Part shown: positions 1 to 41,318 of the stretch, piece after piece | How the letters are laid out: each line of letters opens with the position of its first letter | Position numbering within the stretch: the first letter of the stretch is position 1 | Assembly: GCF_011386835.1 (NCBI RefSeq) | Contig: NC_088805.1 | Coordinates: 14,256,836 to 14,320,835 of the forward strand | From: Chrysemys picta bellii | Lineage: Eukaryota; Chordata; Testudines; Emydidae | Length of the DNA: 64,000 nt | Direction: 5' to 3' | The notes under the pieces: model-generated | What the model saw: only the letters and a program-made list of their open reading frames with translations | Told to the model about the DNA's origin: nothing | Database searches by the model: none | Translations under genes and position numbers: made by a program

Positions 1-520
1 TCCTCTCTAGTTCATTGAAAACAGCTGTCCAGATTATTTTTGTTGCCTGTCACTCTGACCCTATCACCTCCCTCTTTGAATTCCAACTCCCTTTATATCA
101 CCACACCAAGTTCAAGAGTCTTATTCTGATCTTCAAGAGCCTTCACAATTCTGCTCCCACCTCGTCCACTCATATCTCAGCCTCTAGCTCTTCCTCTATC
201 ATAATATCTGCTTTAACCACCTGTTTATGAGCTTCTCAAACACCTCCTCCTCCTCCTTTAATGCCATACACAAGGCACTAAATCTATAAGGCTACTGACA
301 CTCTTCTCAAGACCCACTTTTACAATCAGTGACCAATGGACTGCAGGGTAGATAAGGTTAACTAGTTATACTACTGATATTTTTAAACATTTATATTGCC
401 ATTGTACATTAACATTGTATGTATTCCAATGCATTGCTCAACCCTTTCTTACATCAATTATCTTCTTAAATTGCAACCTCTTCAAGACAGAGACTATGTC
501 ATTGTATAGGACTTACTTGC
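1..520 (+). mobile_element. L2-type LINE remnant, 3' portion
   Basis: The plus strand has degraded text typical of the L2 3' ORF end, such as TTCAAGAGCCTTCACAATTC and CTTCTCAAGACCCACTTTTA, followed by a T-rich 3' UTR-like tail. No intact coding frame remains. Confidence 0.5.
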
Positions 521-1069
521 AAGACATGAGCAACACACAGCCCTTCCTTTACAGCTATTTGATCCTTTCCCAGCTGGGATGCTGCCCTTTTATAAGAACT
601 TTTTCCCCAGCATGCCTTTCTGTATCTGTCCCTTTAAATACTGCCGAGTCAAGCAGCTGCAGCCCTAAAGTAGCCATTTTGTAGCTAGTTACTACTTGCT
701 ATGGTTCCTATACTTTCTGAGGGAAAATGCTTTTTATTCTTGCTATATTTTTCCTTTTCCTATTCTTGAGAAGGGAATGTTTCTCACAGCCTCAGTTTTG
801 ATCTAGGCCTCTAAGTGCCACTGTAATATAAAAGTTCAATAATGACAGCATGACCCAAACTCACCTATACTTGTTGCAACTGGGGCTGCGGAGCAGGTCA
901 CAATCTTGATTACAAAAAATACCCTTGTACTTACAGCATAGACAGTGCTCAAGATAAGGGTCTGTAGGTGGGATCTGTTTTAAAGTTGTGGTTAAAAGCT
1001 ATGTTAAAAGAAATTCAGACTAAACAGGGCATAGAAAAAAGACCACATTTATTGATACAGCACAGTATG

Positions 1070-1103
<34 letters not shown>

Positions 1104-1949
1104 GTATATATAAAAAGGTTTTATATACATTGTACAAACATTTACATACTTGCTTTGAAGAAGCATGGTTGTAAAAACAAACACTGAAAAGAAGTAAAAA
1201 ACATAGACCTGAAATTTGAATGAGGTAAAAAAACTTTAATGCTTAGAGAGAACATGCAGGCCTAAGGATGATAAAGGCCACTGAGCCATATCTCTTTATT
1301 TGCTGTGGGTAGGTTTAAATCCCACTTTGTCTCTGCTATAACTAGGTCTGAAGGAAAGCTGATAAATAGTAAGGATAACTGAGTAGGTTTCTACCTGTTC
1401 TTTACTTCCGTTTCTTGGGCAATCAGAAAGGGCCACCGTAGGTTTATTTTGCTACCCAGGATTGTTACAATACATAAAGTTTTGCTATGCAGCAAAAACC
1501 ATGAGATCTGGAAGCAGATACATTTTTGCTCACTTGGAGATATGGGGAAGAAGATGAAGAATAGCTTGTGAAAGATGGGAAGGTAGATGGGTGAAGAATA
1601 GATAGAGAAAATGCACAACCCTCTTGTGTACTGATTTTCAGCAATAGGTAGAGAATAAAGAAGCGAAACAAGGCACAAACATTGGTTTTGAATTTGGATA
1701 GACTTAACCTGAAATTTTGGTAAAGTTACAGGCATCCGGCCAGTATTGTGGTGAGCTAGTGTCTTAGTGAGATCCCAGAGTTAGTAACACTATATGGAGA
1801 TATAGGGCAGTGTCCAGCACTGAAACCTAGCACCTTTAAAAAACCCACAGAATATTTTTACAAAATCAATACAAAATTATAATGAATATTAGTGACAATA
1901 CAAAACAAAACCAGAAATATCAATAGACCTGGGACAAGATGCTGAAATG
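521..1949. other. MMP11 3' flank, no gene recognised
   Basis: AT-rich sequence with short random frames only. A (TA)n(CA)n microsatellite lies at 1068-1103. I see no exon with conserved coding sense. Confidence 0.5.
1068..1103. repeat. (TA)n(CA)n microsatellite
   Basis: A run of TA dinucleotides passes directly into about ten CA dinucleotides. Confidence 0.9.
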
Positions 1950-2515
1950 CAGGGGTCCAAACTCACCTTTATTACCATGGTGAAGCAGCCCCAGCAACCT
2001 GGGCACATGTCTGGAATCTGAATTTGGGAACAGTTAAAACTCCCCTTTCAATGCTAGGAAAGTGGCCATCAGTGGAATCCATTCTCAACAGTGCCGATGT
2101 CAGGAACAGCAAAGGTGTCTGTGCTGTGGGCAATATTAACACAGGGAATACCAGTGGGATCCATTTTCTAAGTGGATGGGGCCCAGATAACTTTGGAAGC
2201 ATGACCCATTCCAGGCTGGCCTCTGGGATCTAAGTGCTGGAAGTGTTAAAGTAGCCACTCAACAGCAATCAGGCTGCATCCTTATTTCCAACACCAAGCT
2301 GTGATTGGGGGTCCCTGGAATCTGAAAATGGGCAACCACAAGCCACAGGTCTCCTCAAGCCATTTGTGCAACCCATTGTGTCAGGTGATGGGCACAGCAG
2401 GAGGCCAGGAATGCATGTGAGATTTCTCTGTCTGAGAGCATGACATCTTTCAAAGTGACCGGTGGAGACAAGGGGAGATGGGAGGGGAATCTGGAGGACG
2501 CCAGCACCCTTCTCT
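1950..2515 (-). other. MMP11: Probable MMP11 3' UTR
   Basis: Runs from the MMP11 stop codon to just past the first AATAAA on the minus strand (1973-1968), giving a 3' UTR of about 565 nt. Other AATAAA hexamers exist further downstream (for example near 1053-1048), so a longer UTR is possible. Confidence 0.4.
1968..1973 (-). terminator. MMP11: Candidate MMP11 poly(A) signal AATAAA
   Basis: First canonical AATAAA on the minus strand after the stop codon, about 545 nt downstream. No strong GT-rich downstream element is visible, so this is a candidate only. Confidence 0.4.
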
Positions 2516-30933
<28,418 letters not shown>

Positions 30934-31046
30934 CCCCGTCGCGGCTGGGACGAGCGCAGGGTGCAGGCGGGCCGGAGTCGGAGCGGAGCGTGCCGGGTCC
31001 GGGCGCTGCCTGGCGCAGACATGGGGCCGGGGATGTCCCGCAGCCC

Positions 31047-31054
31047 CTTTTATA
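31047..31054 (-). promoter_or_regulatory. MMP11: TATA box of MMP11
   Basis: The minus strand reads TATAAAAG, ending about 113 nt upstream of the MMP11 start codon. This predicts transcription starting near 31020 and a 5' UTR of roughly 90 nt. A TATA-containing, inducible promoter is usual for MMP genes. Confidence 0.7.
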
Positions 31055-31270
31055 CGCGCTCCTGCCTTTTGTTCTCCCTCTTCGAATTACACGTTCGTGG
31101 GCTGCCGAAGTGACACATCCCGGCGGCACCACGTGGGGCGGCGGGGGGCGGAATCCCGGGAGCCCGGCTGGAGCCAGGACAAGGGCGGCGTTAACTCCTT
31201 CCGCGCCGGGGAGAGGCGGCTTTCCCCTCCCGCGCCCCCCCCCCGGCCACAGCGTTACACGGGGGGACCC

Positions 31271-32080
31271 CGCTGGCCGAGCAGGCAGGAAATCAGCCCT
31301 GCCTGGGCACAAGCTCCCAACGCCATCCCCGAGAGTGCTGCTATGGGGCATGTTCACCATGGGGGTGGGGGGGGGGTGAGCAGGACCCGTTGCTGCTCGC
31401 TCAGGTGCCCTGGGACCCCCCCCCCATCGCTCTGCAGTAGCTGAATGGAGGATGTGTCCCGGTGGGGGGGGGGGGGGATCCTGACTCTCTTGAAGTCAAT
31501 GGAAGTTGCAGCATTGGGGAAAGGATTTCAATATCCTGGGGGCCCCAATTCTGCAGGGTGAGTGTGGCCAGGCCCCTCTGTCCGCACAGAACCACTGATG
31601 TCCACAGGCAGTCCCCTGGGCAGGCACAGGGTCTGCCCAGCTGTTGTGACTTGCAGGATCGGGGCCATGACGGCATCAGTCCCGACTGGGTGACCCACAC
31701 CATCCCTGCAGTGTCAGACTAGTCCCCACAGGGCTCCTGCCACTTCCCCTGGGACACACTCCTCCCTTCCAGGCCAGTAGATCTCATGATTGTTATGGTC
31801 CCATTGCACTGGACGAGGTACAAACAACACAAAGGCAGCGCCGGCCCCAGAGACCTCAGAGTGAGTCTACATTCACCTTTTATTACTATCATCCTTTAGC
31901 CCTGATTATATCCCCGTGTGCCACCTCTAACAATCCCTCTGCCTCCAGGACCTCCATGGATGTGTGATCTGTTACGTCTTGCAGCGGGGCTCTGTGTGGG
32001 CATCAGGGGCTGCACATGTGGAAAGGCTTGTAGGACTGAGGCCTTAGCCAAGCTATACATATTTAACTCCTTACATCTTC
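31271..32080. other. Intergenic, upstream of MMP11
   Basis: Contains G-runs near 31365-31376 and 31465-31478. No gene recognised. Confidence 0.45.
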
Positions 32081-32084
32081 CCTC

Positions 32085-32745
32085 ATCAGTCAATCAATCA
32101 ATCGGTCCTCCCAGGCCCTGATCACTGGGGTTGTTTTTCTCTAAACTCCCTCCAGTTTGCCTATAGCCTTTTTGATTATCTGCCCAAAACTAAATACAGC
32201 ATTCCAGGTGCAGTCGCACCAGAGTTGTTTAGAAGAGCCATCCCCCTTGTCCGCATCGTGCAATGTCTGCATATGGAACTCAGGATTTCATAGGCCCTTT
32301 TAGCTGCCATGTTCCACGGCAAATTCATATCTAATGGTCCCCTGGCTCACCTCTTGGTCTTCCTCCCCTGCTTCCAGCTTCCTGTCTCCTCCTGCGTGTC
32401 TGATGTGGATAACTTTTCCCAGACGTATTAGCTTGCGTTTTACCAAGGAAAACCTCCCTGTGTTATTTTCTGTCCATGTCTGCAAACTTCTCTTGGTCCC
32501 TTTGTCTTATTTGTCTCTCCTCATGGGTCTTTGCAACCCCGCCCAATGTATATTCATCTGTGAAGTTCATTAGCACGCTGTTTATTCCCTCTTCGAGATC
32601 ATCAATGAAGATGTTAAGTAGAACCAGACCTATGCATGGTATCCTACCTGACACCTCCCCGGTTCTAAGGTAGCCAATGCCGTTCATTTGCAGTGTTCTA
32701 TTCGCATGCATTCTTGAAGGTTGCTGTTGATGCGCCTTGAGGGAG
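32085..32745 (-). mobile_element. Old CR1 LINE fragment
   Basis: CR1-like phrases in order: AAATACAGCATTCCAGGTGC, then AGATCATCAATGAAGATGTT and AAGTAGAACCAGACC. Diverged, no open frame. Confidence 0.7.
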
Positions 32746-33084
32746 TAGGATGGGCAAACTGCAAACTCGACAAATTAGCACTAGAAATGGAATTAGCTTT
32801 TGTTGACAGTTCCTTTGCCAGTTTTCAGTCCACATCATGGTGGCACAGTAATAGACAATTAGAAGTAATGTGGAGAGTAGGGTTTTGTGAGGCAGTCTAT
32901 CAATTACTTTACTAATGCATTTTCTTTTCATCCACTCATATTGTGGTGCTATCCAAATGGATCAAGATTTTCTCAGAGCAGGGTTAGATATGGGGGTAAA
33001 AACACCTCAGTCCTGTCTATGCTACAGCTCCCACTGTTGGTCCAGGTCCACATTTTACCAGTGTAGATGCAGACTTAGTATATC

Positions 33085-33291
33085 CAGGGGTTCTCAAACT
33101 GGGGGTCATGACCCCTCAGGGGGTCACAAGGTTATTACATGGGGGGTCGCGAGCTGTCAGCCGCCACCCCAAACTCCGCTTTGCCGCCAGCATTTATAAC
33201 AATGTTACATATATAAAAAGTGTTTTTTAATGTATAAGGGGGGGATCACTGTGTGAAAGGGGTCACCAGCACAAAAGTTTGAGAACCACTG
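33085..33291. mobile_element. hAT-type MITE
   Basis: The inverted ends CAGGGGTTCTCAAACT (33085-33100) and AGTTTGAGAACCACTG (33276-33291) differ at one position. The interior has GGGGTCATGACCCCTC and GGGGGGTCGCGAGCTGT words of a family I recall as common in turtles. The flanking 8-bp duplication is no longer clear. Confidence 0.8.
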
Positions 33292-35639
33292 ATATAGGCT
33301 GTAAGGCATGATCTAGCCTCCAAGTGTGAGGGAGGATGGATTAGATTACCCTAGTGGGGTTTTCCATCTCCATGTCTATAAGAACAAGCCACACAGGATA
33401 AGCCCGTTAGGGCCTTGATTCAGCATGTGCCTAACTCGAAACATATGAGCAGTCATGCTGAGTTTAATTGAAGTCACTGGGACAACTCATGCTTCAAGTC
33501 AGACGTGCATTCATACCCTGCAGAATCAGGGACTGGACAAGGGATTCTGCAAAGAGCAGAAGTGAAATGGTTAATGTCTCCTGACATGATTAGAGCACGT
33601 TTCATTTTGTAGTGTAGATGAGATCTCACCCATGTCCTCAAGCCAAATATGTATGTTGGGATTAATGATGTTGTACATCGAAATGTAAACTATTACTTGT
33701 TAACTGCTGCTATTTGTTATCAGCTGTTCCCTCAGGTCTTCATTGACATCCAAAATACTCCAATTTTCCATTTAAAGAATTGTTTTACTTCCCTACATTC
33801 CCCCTCCCAGAGTAGCTAGCGCAGCAGTAAGAAGCATGAAGGGGAGAGAAGTTCTTTCCAACAGAGTCTCCCTCTCTCAAGAGCTCATTTCACCCTCTTA
33901 GCTGGGGCCTGAGGGGAATCGGCCTTGGCTATTGTTTTGGGAATGCCACTTTTTTTTTTTTTTTTTTTTTACTAGGGACACTAAACCCAGGGCTTATTAG
34001 CTGGGAAGGAAGCTTCTTTTTTCCAATGAGTGTCACTCAGGAATTTTCTATGCAAAGCGGCTGCACCACTTTAACTAAAGGCGTGATGTGAACGTGTTTT
34101 AATTAAACCAGCGCAGCTCTGTGAGTGCACCCTTATGTCGGTTTGAAGTTAGTTTAGCTTGCAGTGCATGCACAAGGTACTACAGGTGCAAGCGGAAGCC
34201 ATGTAAGCCGGGTTTACATGCATGTCAGTCTCCCCCTGCACCTGCCAGAGGGTATGGCCCAGCCTCTCGTACACACAACATGTCCCAGACCCTTACTACG
34301 AGAGCACATGCTCTAATGCTATTTCCAGTCCTTTCTGCTTCTGCCAGGGCTGGGGGTTCTGCACAAACTGCTCCCCTAGGACTTTCAGATCCCCACTCCC
34401 TCTCCCGGCTGAAAACACACAGGGCCTGAGGTGGGCAAGGTTTTAACCGGTTTAAAAGAATCAACTGAGGTGTTTTGCACCTCAGAAGGCAGGGGTGCCC
34501 AGAGCATTTCCTAAGGCCCACAGCCTGCTTCAGCATTCAACAATTCATTAGCATTTTGTCATTATGTTTGCATCATTTTAGTTTACACAAGTGTGTAAAT
34601 AGACAAAACTGTACATAGAAACAACCTGTCTAAATACATACGAAACAAGCTGAACTTAAAATACAAATCAGACCAGTTGACTTTAAAACTTATTAAAATA
34701 TGTAGATTCTGTTTGGCCCACACAAGGTTGTGCTTGGATTTCTGCGGCCCTCCTGTGGTATAAGGCTGGGCAGCACTGCCATAAGGGGTTTCCTCTGCTC
34801 CTTGTTTCATACAGACTGCTCCAGCCATCCCAGATCAGACTGAGAGAGAAGAGAAGTTTAGTATGAGGAGTTACAACAGTGATCAAGTGCACAATCAGCT
34901 GGCGGCACCATGATCCAGGCATCTGCCTTCCTGCCACATATGTCCTACTGCATTCTGACAGTGGATTGTGGTGTTTGGGTGGGGGCGATTTCCCGCAATG
35001 ATCCTCGTATTTGCATACCCTCTCTAATGAAGCAGATGCTTGTTCTTAGAAGCAAGAGCCTCCACTCAAATTCCTGACCCCTCAGTCCTGATGGAGGATG
35101 GATATATGTCTGATTTTAACGCACAAAGTGTATTCATGTCACATGCACTGTGTGTGAATGACAGTTCTGAAGTCAGCTGTGCGTACACTACCATTCATTT
35201 ACCCAGGCCCAATCTAATTCACCACTTGAGAGCGGGTGGAGATAGGGAAAGGAAGCCATCCAAGTCCATTTTGGAGACTGCGAACTCTGGATTGAATCAG
35301 CTGGGAGACAAAGCCAGTGAGGGCACTGCAGCATTGTCTCTGGGTGCATTATATGGGAGAAGTCCTGGTCTTTATCGACAACCCCTGCGCGGACTGTAAG
35401 TTTGACTACAAATTGCTTCAAGAAATGTATGCAAGTAATAAAGCTTTGATCTCTGCCTGGTGTGTGTGGAGAGAGTAAAGTTTCCTGGCACGCAGTATTA
35501 CGTTATTGATTTACACTTCTGTGATGTATTGTTCACATTTTGTTTGATGTGAACCATATTTAGAATGTAAATACTGCATACATTTAACAGATGTAAAAAG
35601 AAATAGAACAATGACAATACTGATATGGAGCATTTCCCC
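33292..35639. other. Intergenic, no gene recognised
   Basis: A poly-T run of 21 lies at 33950-33970. Short frames only. Confidence 0.45.
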
Positions 35640-35812
35640 CACAGATCTTTAAGTCCTTTACCAGAGGAGACAAACATTTGACAGACAGGGGAAGCCAAGG
35701 CAGAGAAGTGAAATAACTTGCTGAAGACCACATGGCATGGCCGGCAGAGTCAGGAATCAGCGCAGGTCTCCAAACTCCCATCTCCATGCACGGTCCACTG
35801 CCCCACAAATGT
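35640..35812 (-). mobile_element. MIR-like SINE remnant (reverse orientation)
   Basis: A diverged reverse copy of the MIR pattern: GAAGCCAAGGCAGAGAAGTG, AATAACTTGCTGAAGACCAC, CAGGTCTCC. Confidence 0.6.
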
Positions 35813-37705
35813 ATCTAAAACTGATACCCTGCTAATTGGACAGATGAATGCCCTGGCATCAAGCACAACTCCACTATCTTGCCCTCCAAAGTCTAGTTTG
35901 CCTCATCTCCGCATCAGTCCAAAGCCTGCTTAGAGCAGCCCTGAGGAGTTAACTGCAAGAGGTGCCAAAGAGAAGGAAGGAACCAGTTTTCATGGGGCTC
36001 AGAGTTCAAGGAGCAGAATTAAGACTTCTCCTACTATCCTGGCTCTGTCCAGAGCGCATGAGGATAGAGTTCCTGTGATTTCCTCTGGGGAAGCTCCTAC
36101 TCTCTTGGCAGGGTTAGGTTTGGGGTTTGCAGGCAGAAAACAGTTACACCTTGGCTGGTCTTACCTGGAGATCCAGGCATTTTGGTTACAATGAGAAAAA
36201 GTCCTCCTGACTCTCTCCAAGTACCTTTCCTTTTTTGTCTTTTTCCTTTGAATGGCTGGTGAATCTGTTATCTAGCCAACCACTCTCCCCACCCCATGCT
36301 GCCTGGAAGGAGCTCGATCAGCTCCTGCCAGACCTTCACCTGTGCTGCAGGGAATAAACCTCCTGCAGTTGTGTGGACCAGCAGCAGGCAGGGGCTCCCC
36401 TTTAAAGAGAGAAACACTTTGTTGTGTGTTGGAGAATTGCAGGTGAGTCTGAGTGATGCAAGCTCAGATTCCTGCAAAGATGCGTATACAGACCTAAATG
36501 GCACAATGGATTTCAGAGTTGTCTCTAACCAAAATAAGAATTCCCAGCGCAGCATGCAGAGCGGGTTCCTTTTTACTAACAAGAAGATGCTCCTTTGAAC
36601 TAACTAGTTTCATCAGCTCAGGCAGTACTATGATAGGGGCCATACGTATGAGGTAGGTAAATAGGTGTCTGAACGGTGTTGATCCCTCCCTCCACCACTG
36701 GGAGAGACAGGTGGGTTTCAGCTAATCATCTTGGCCATGCACACATCACTTACCCATAATTCAGATGGTTAGCCTGATGAATTTAATCAGTCTGTTGGCA
36801 GCTTAGCTCAGGGGCTCGCATTGTGGCCACCTCGATACTGAAGGCCTGGCATCTCTCTGCAAAGAGACTGGCCTGGAATCTCTGGGAGACCTGCCGGTTG
36901 TCAAATGGCCAGAGACTGACCTCCCAAGCAACCGGTTCCAGACGTTGTGGCTGCAACTGCTTGCCGGAGACAGATCACTGGAGTCCTTGCAGCCTTCCCT
37001 GAGCCACAATCATGGACGTCAGCAATACCGCACCCGCCGCACCTGGGCCCTCTTGCTTTGCTACTGTCTTGACATGTTCCTGTCCTAACAAGTTAGAGAG
37101 TTGCCAGTGTTTTTCCAATCCTCCCAGCCAGCGTTCCCGCTCTCCCGCCAATTCTGAAAGGAGGCAGGGCTGTTCTGGAGCTCAAACGCTCCGGTGATGG
37201 GGGGACTTGTAAGCCGCGAGGTAGACAGATGGGATTTATCCTCCACTGCCCCACTCCCAACTCCAGGAGACAAGCTGGCTACTGGGGCACAACCGTGTGC
37301 ATGCCAGGCAGGGCTTGGCGAGCACATGCCCACGCCACGGTAGGATCCTTGTTGGCTGCTTGTCTGGCTCTGCCAGAAGCCCAGAGTGCAGAAGAGCTGT
37401 GAATCATAGCTTCAGTTCCCTCCGGTTATTTTGTTTAACTGATTTATTTTCACCAATACAACATAACAGGAGTCTCTCAGCCTGGGGGTTGCGAGCAGGT
37501 GTCAGGGGCTCGCGACCACCCTCCCCTTCCCAAATGGGAGAAGGTCCCTGGCTAGAGCCCAGAGAGAGGGGCCGTGGAACAGGTAATGGGACTAGAGTCC
37601 TGGTTTGGAAAAGACTGATACTCATTCCAGGGTCACTGAAGAGTCTCAGCTAACGGGAGCAATGTGTTCAGCTGAGGACAATAGGTTCATGCTGTGCCTC
37701 TTGCC
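35813..37705. other. Intergenic, no gene recognised
   Basis: Open frames here (for example 36296-36598 plus) show no family motif. Confidence 0.4.
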
Positions 37706-37709
37706 GTCC

Positions 37710-37830
37710 GTACTGTCATGTGTTGTATCCTGCCTTGTGCATGTATCATGTGTGTAAGCTCCTGGGGGCAGGGGCCTGTAAAGGGTGTGGTACAAATAAG
37801 CAGGAGGATGGTGATGGTGGAGGACTTCTG
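37710..37830 (+). mobile_element. L2-type 3' tail, diverged
   Basis: GTGTAAGCTCCTGGGGGCAG, GGGCCTGTAAAGGGTGTGGT resembles the end of an L2-type element. Confidence 0.45.
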
Positions 37831-38645
37831 CAGTGCTAGGAACAGTGGGTGTCGGCATCTCAGCTCTGTCCCATTGAGGGCTCACAGTAACTACGGCTCC
37901 TCTGTTGCTCCCTGCAGACATTTCCACTCGCTCACCCCCACCACAAAAGAAGTTTGGGGGGAAGTGTTAAAATACCAGGAGCCATTTTCTACCCTATCAC
38001 ACAGCACCAGGAGTTAAGGTTATTCCAATTACGGCTGAATTCTGCAAGGAGGGTGGGGGGCCCGAACCAGTTTCCACAGGACAGTGAGTGAATGCTGTAG
38101 GGAAACCTGGGTTCATGTGTGCTGTACCAGGTAACGTGAAATGAATGACGTGATCTCAGCATGGTCATTTGGAAAAGTGAAATGTGTGTATCCATGCAAG
38201 ACTGGACGATTCCCCTTCTGCCTGATCCTGATAGACGCCCTGCTCTTCTTCTCCAACCACTGGTCCGCTCTTCTGGATAATCCCCATTTGACTGAATTTT
38301 GAGCAGGATTCCAGCCCTTGGCTGGCCTTTTCCCCAGAATGTTTCATTCTCTACCATGTCGCATACTGTAACAGTGACAAAACGGCATCAGTTACTCTGC
38401 CTGGGAATTCCCAATTTCAGCATCACGTAATGACAGACCAAGCCTCACCCGGGTTAGCAGGGTCACCTGAGCCTTCCCATCGAGTGTGATGTGGAACCAA
38501 AGCAAGACTTGTTATCAGAGCGCCATGTGCCTCACTAGCCCCTGGCTATGCTGCCAGGGGTGTTCAAGAAAAAGGCTCTCGCCCTTTGATTTCGTTTTCC
38601 GAACGCTTCTCTGTCCCACGGCCCCTTCCTCCCATCACAGACACT

Positions 38646-38984
38646 TAGGGTGACCAGATGTCCTGGTTTTATAGGGACAGTCCCGATTTTGGGGGCTTTT
38701 TCTTATATACTGGGGGGGGGGGGGGGAGAAGGATAGCTCAGTGGTTTGAGCATTGGCCTGCTAAACCCAGGGTTGTGAGTTCAATCCTTGAGGGGGCCCA
38801 CTTAGGGATCTGGGGTAAAAACAATACTTGGTCCTGCTAGTGAAGGCAGGGGGCTGGTCTCGATGACTTTTCAAGGTCCCTTCCAGTTCTAGGAGATAGG
38901 ATATCTCCATTAATTTAATTTATAGGTCCCTATTACCCCCCACCCCCTGTCCGGATTTTTTGCACTTCCTATCTGGTCACCCTA
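38646..38984. mobile_element. hAT-type MITE carrying an inserted SINE
   Basis: Perfect 14-bp inverted ends TAGGGTGACCAGAT and ATCTGGTCACCCTA are flanked by a perfect 8-bp target duplication CAGACACT (38638-38645 and 38985-38992), the hAT signature. The interior is interrupted by a tRNA-derived SINE at about 38712-38920. Confidence 0.9.
38712..38920 (+). mobile_element. tRNA-derived SINE, tortoise/Cry type
   Basis: Has a tRNA-like head with A box TAGCTCAGTGG (38734-38744) and B box GAGTTCAATCC (38777-38787), a unique middle, and the tail GGTCCCTTCCAGTTCTAGGA that resembles CR1 3' ends. This is the structure of the cryptodiran turtle SINE mobilised by CR1. A G-run precedes it. It is the best single pointer to a turtle host. 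Confidence 0.85.
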
Positions 38985-38992
38985 CAGACACT

Positions 38993-41089
38993 CGCTCACG
39001 GGGGCCAAGTGAGAATAGGCACAGACAGGGGAGGCTGCTGGAAGTGAGCTTAGTCCAGCTGCCCCAGACAGGGAGATGCCGATGGCAGCCCTGCACCAAC
39101 ACTCCCAGCAAAGAGGATGGTACAGAAAGTGAAGAAGAGAAGATGGAAGCAGGAGGAAGATAGTGGGCCCGAGACTCCCGTCCGACCAGTGTAAATGAGG
39201 AATAACTCCACTGACCGCAGAAGAATCAGGCCCATTAAGCTTCAGGCAGAAGAGAACACGGGTGAGAGAAAGAAAACCACACTAGAGCCCAGCACCAGGC
39301 CGAAGGGGCTGAACAGGGGACAGGCACATGCCTGGGTGAGGTGCAAGTGGGAGTTGTGTGCTCCGTAGGCCCTTATATCACCCTTCTGCGCAGGGGGGAA
39401 TCTGCGAACTAGCATGATCCTCCAGCCCTGTGCCTCCCTTAGCCTCACCACATCCTACTCTCTCCCCACACCTCTCACAGCCACACAAGGAGGGTTCACG
39501 GGGCAGGGCTCCACCTTGCACTGCCCCATGTGGCTCCTTTGCATGCACTCTCCAGGCATTTGCACAGCAGAACTGCACTGGCTACGCTGCCAAGGTTCCT
39601 CCAGCGTCTCAGAGGTGGGGGCTGGGTTTGCCCCAAAGCAAATAGCTCCCAGTAGGCCGGTATTCAGCGTGCGGCTCTCCATAAGCTGAACACAGGCTCA
39701 GAAATGTGAGCCATGGTGATCCCGGTGCTAGGGGCAGCGTGCACACAAACATCAACAAACCCTGCCTGCCTGTCAGGCTGGGGAAGACAAACACGCTCAG
39801 CTGCGCATCTATGGGCCTGAGACGGAGTTTCATCCGCAGGCGCTTTCCTGGCCCTGGCCCAGCACACACCGCAATTCACCTGGCCAGATGCCTGGGAACC
39901 AGTTCTTCTTTCTGGCGAGATGTTTCAGCCCCAACTTGTGCGCAGAGAGAATTGTGGGGAGCTGGTCTCACACGCCGGCCTCACTACAAGTGTCCTTAAG
40001 CTGGGGGAGCCCCAGTGCAGAGTGGGGATTAAAAGGGCAAGGCGAGAAATGCTGTTTCCCAGCAGGGTGAGAGCTCACAGCCTATTTCCCTCCCTGGAAG
40101 CTGTGACCTGACGGACACTTTTCCGGCCCTGTGGTATCCACACTGTGGTTGCACTCCCGCTAGCAGCACAGCCATGGCACCGCTAACTCGCTGTCCGACT
40201 GCCCTTCGGACAGAGCCTCAATCACTGCTCTGTGAGAGGGCAGCCGAAGCAGGGAGCGTGTGCCAGGCAGAGCTCGCTGCAGAGCCCCTGACTCGAACCT
40301 GCGGCTCGCCCCACGGATACGGAGGTTGCTAGTGCCGTCTTGCAGCACTTCCACCCTGCCAGTTCCCCACAAAGGAAACCCGGGCTGGTGAGGTGTCCCC
40401 TCCTCCCTCCCTCTCTCTGATCCCCTCGAAAGGCAGCGTTCAGAATGGAATGTCGGATGGGATATTCTTCCTTCTAGCCTTAGGGAGGCTGTGTTCATAA
40501 AATCCAGCGTGGGGGGGGGGGGGAAGAGAGAGGGAGGCAGGCTCTGCAAGGTGAGGTACTACCGGTTGTGCCATGAGGTGAGCTGGGGGGTGGGGGTATG
40601 GCTTTACTCCTATAACTTTTTCATCTCTCCCAGCTCTTCCTCGTCGCCTGCCCCTGCCCCGCCTTGCTCCCCACAGGGCACGCTTTCCCCTTTGATAAGG
40701 GGAAGGCATGAGGGCCTCAAGACGCACAGGCCAGCTCCGAAAGCTGAGGTCATTAGTAGCAACCGCAGAGGGCACTGGCCGAGTGCCAGGCGCCCTCCGG
40801 AGTGCTCCCCGAGTCTCGTTAGCGCCGGAGGGGCGGCTGGGCTCTCCCCAGGGAAGCGGCTGCCTTGATTGATGCCAGGTGGGCCGAAACAGGCAGGGCT
40901 CAGGGCTTCCCGTCTCATTTCAATCGGGTTATGCTCTGGGTTAAGCAAGCCACATGAAAGCAGCGGTTCATGAGCCAGAGGGACAGGCAGATACAGCAGG
41001 GGAGGGAGGTGAGGGATTAGGCAGAAAAACAAAGCAGATAATGGGCATGAGAGAAAGAGAAGCTCAGGGAGTGAGTGGGAAGAAGGTAG
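38993..41089. other. Intergenic, no gene recognised
   Basis: Moderately GC-rich, with a G-run near 40510-40522. Open frames overlap on both strands without motifs. Confidence 0.4.
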
Positions 41090-41260
41090 TTGTGTTTATT
41101 ATTATTATTTGTATTAGGGTAGCTTCTAGGAGAACCAGTCCTGGACCTGCTGGCTGCTGTACCAACACTCTCTTAGCTCTCATCCTGTGCTCTGGGTGCC
41201 CGTCACATAAATTAGTGTATCCAAAGTCATACAGGACCGTGTAATACACAGCTCATCCCC
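41090..41260 (+). mobile_element. Old interspersed repeat, family uncertain
   Basis: TTATTATTATTATTTGTATT followed by AGCTTCTAGGAGAACCAGTC is a diverged copy of the repeat also seen near 11.5, 43.7 and 57.9 kb. Confidence 0.45.
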
Positions 41261-41318
41261 TTCCTAAAAGCCTGTGGGGAAGAGATGGGCTTTAGCATAA
41301 CAAATCCAGGCTCTAATG

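Noticed and set aside
38734..38800. A functional tRNA gene
   Set aside because: The A and B boxes belong to a SINE with a CR1-like tail. It lacks a complete cloverleaf and sits inside a transposon.
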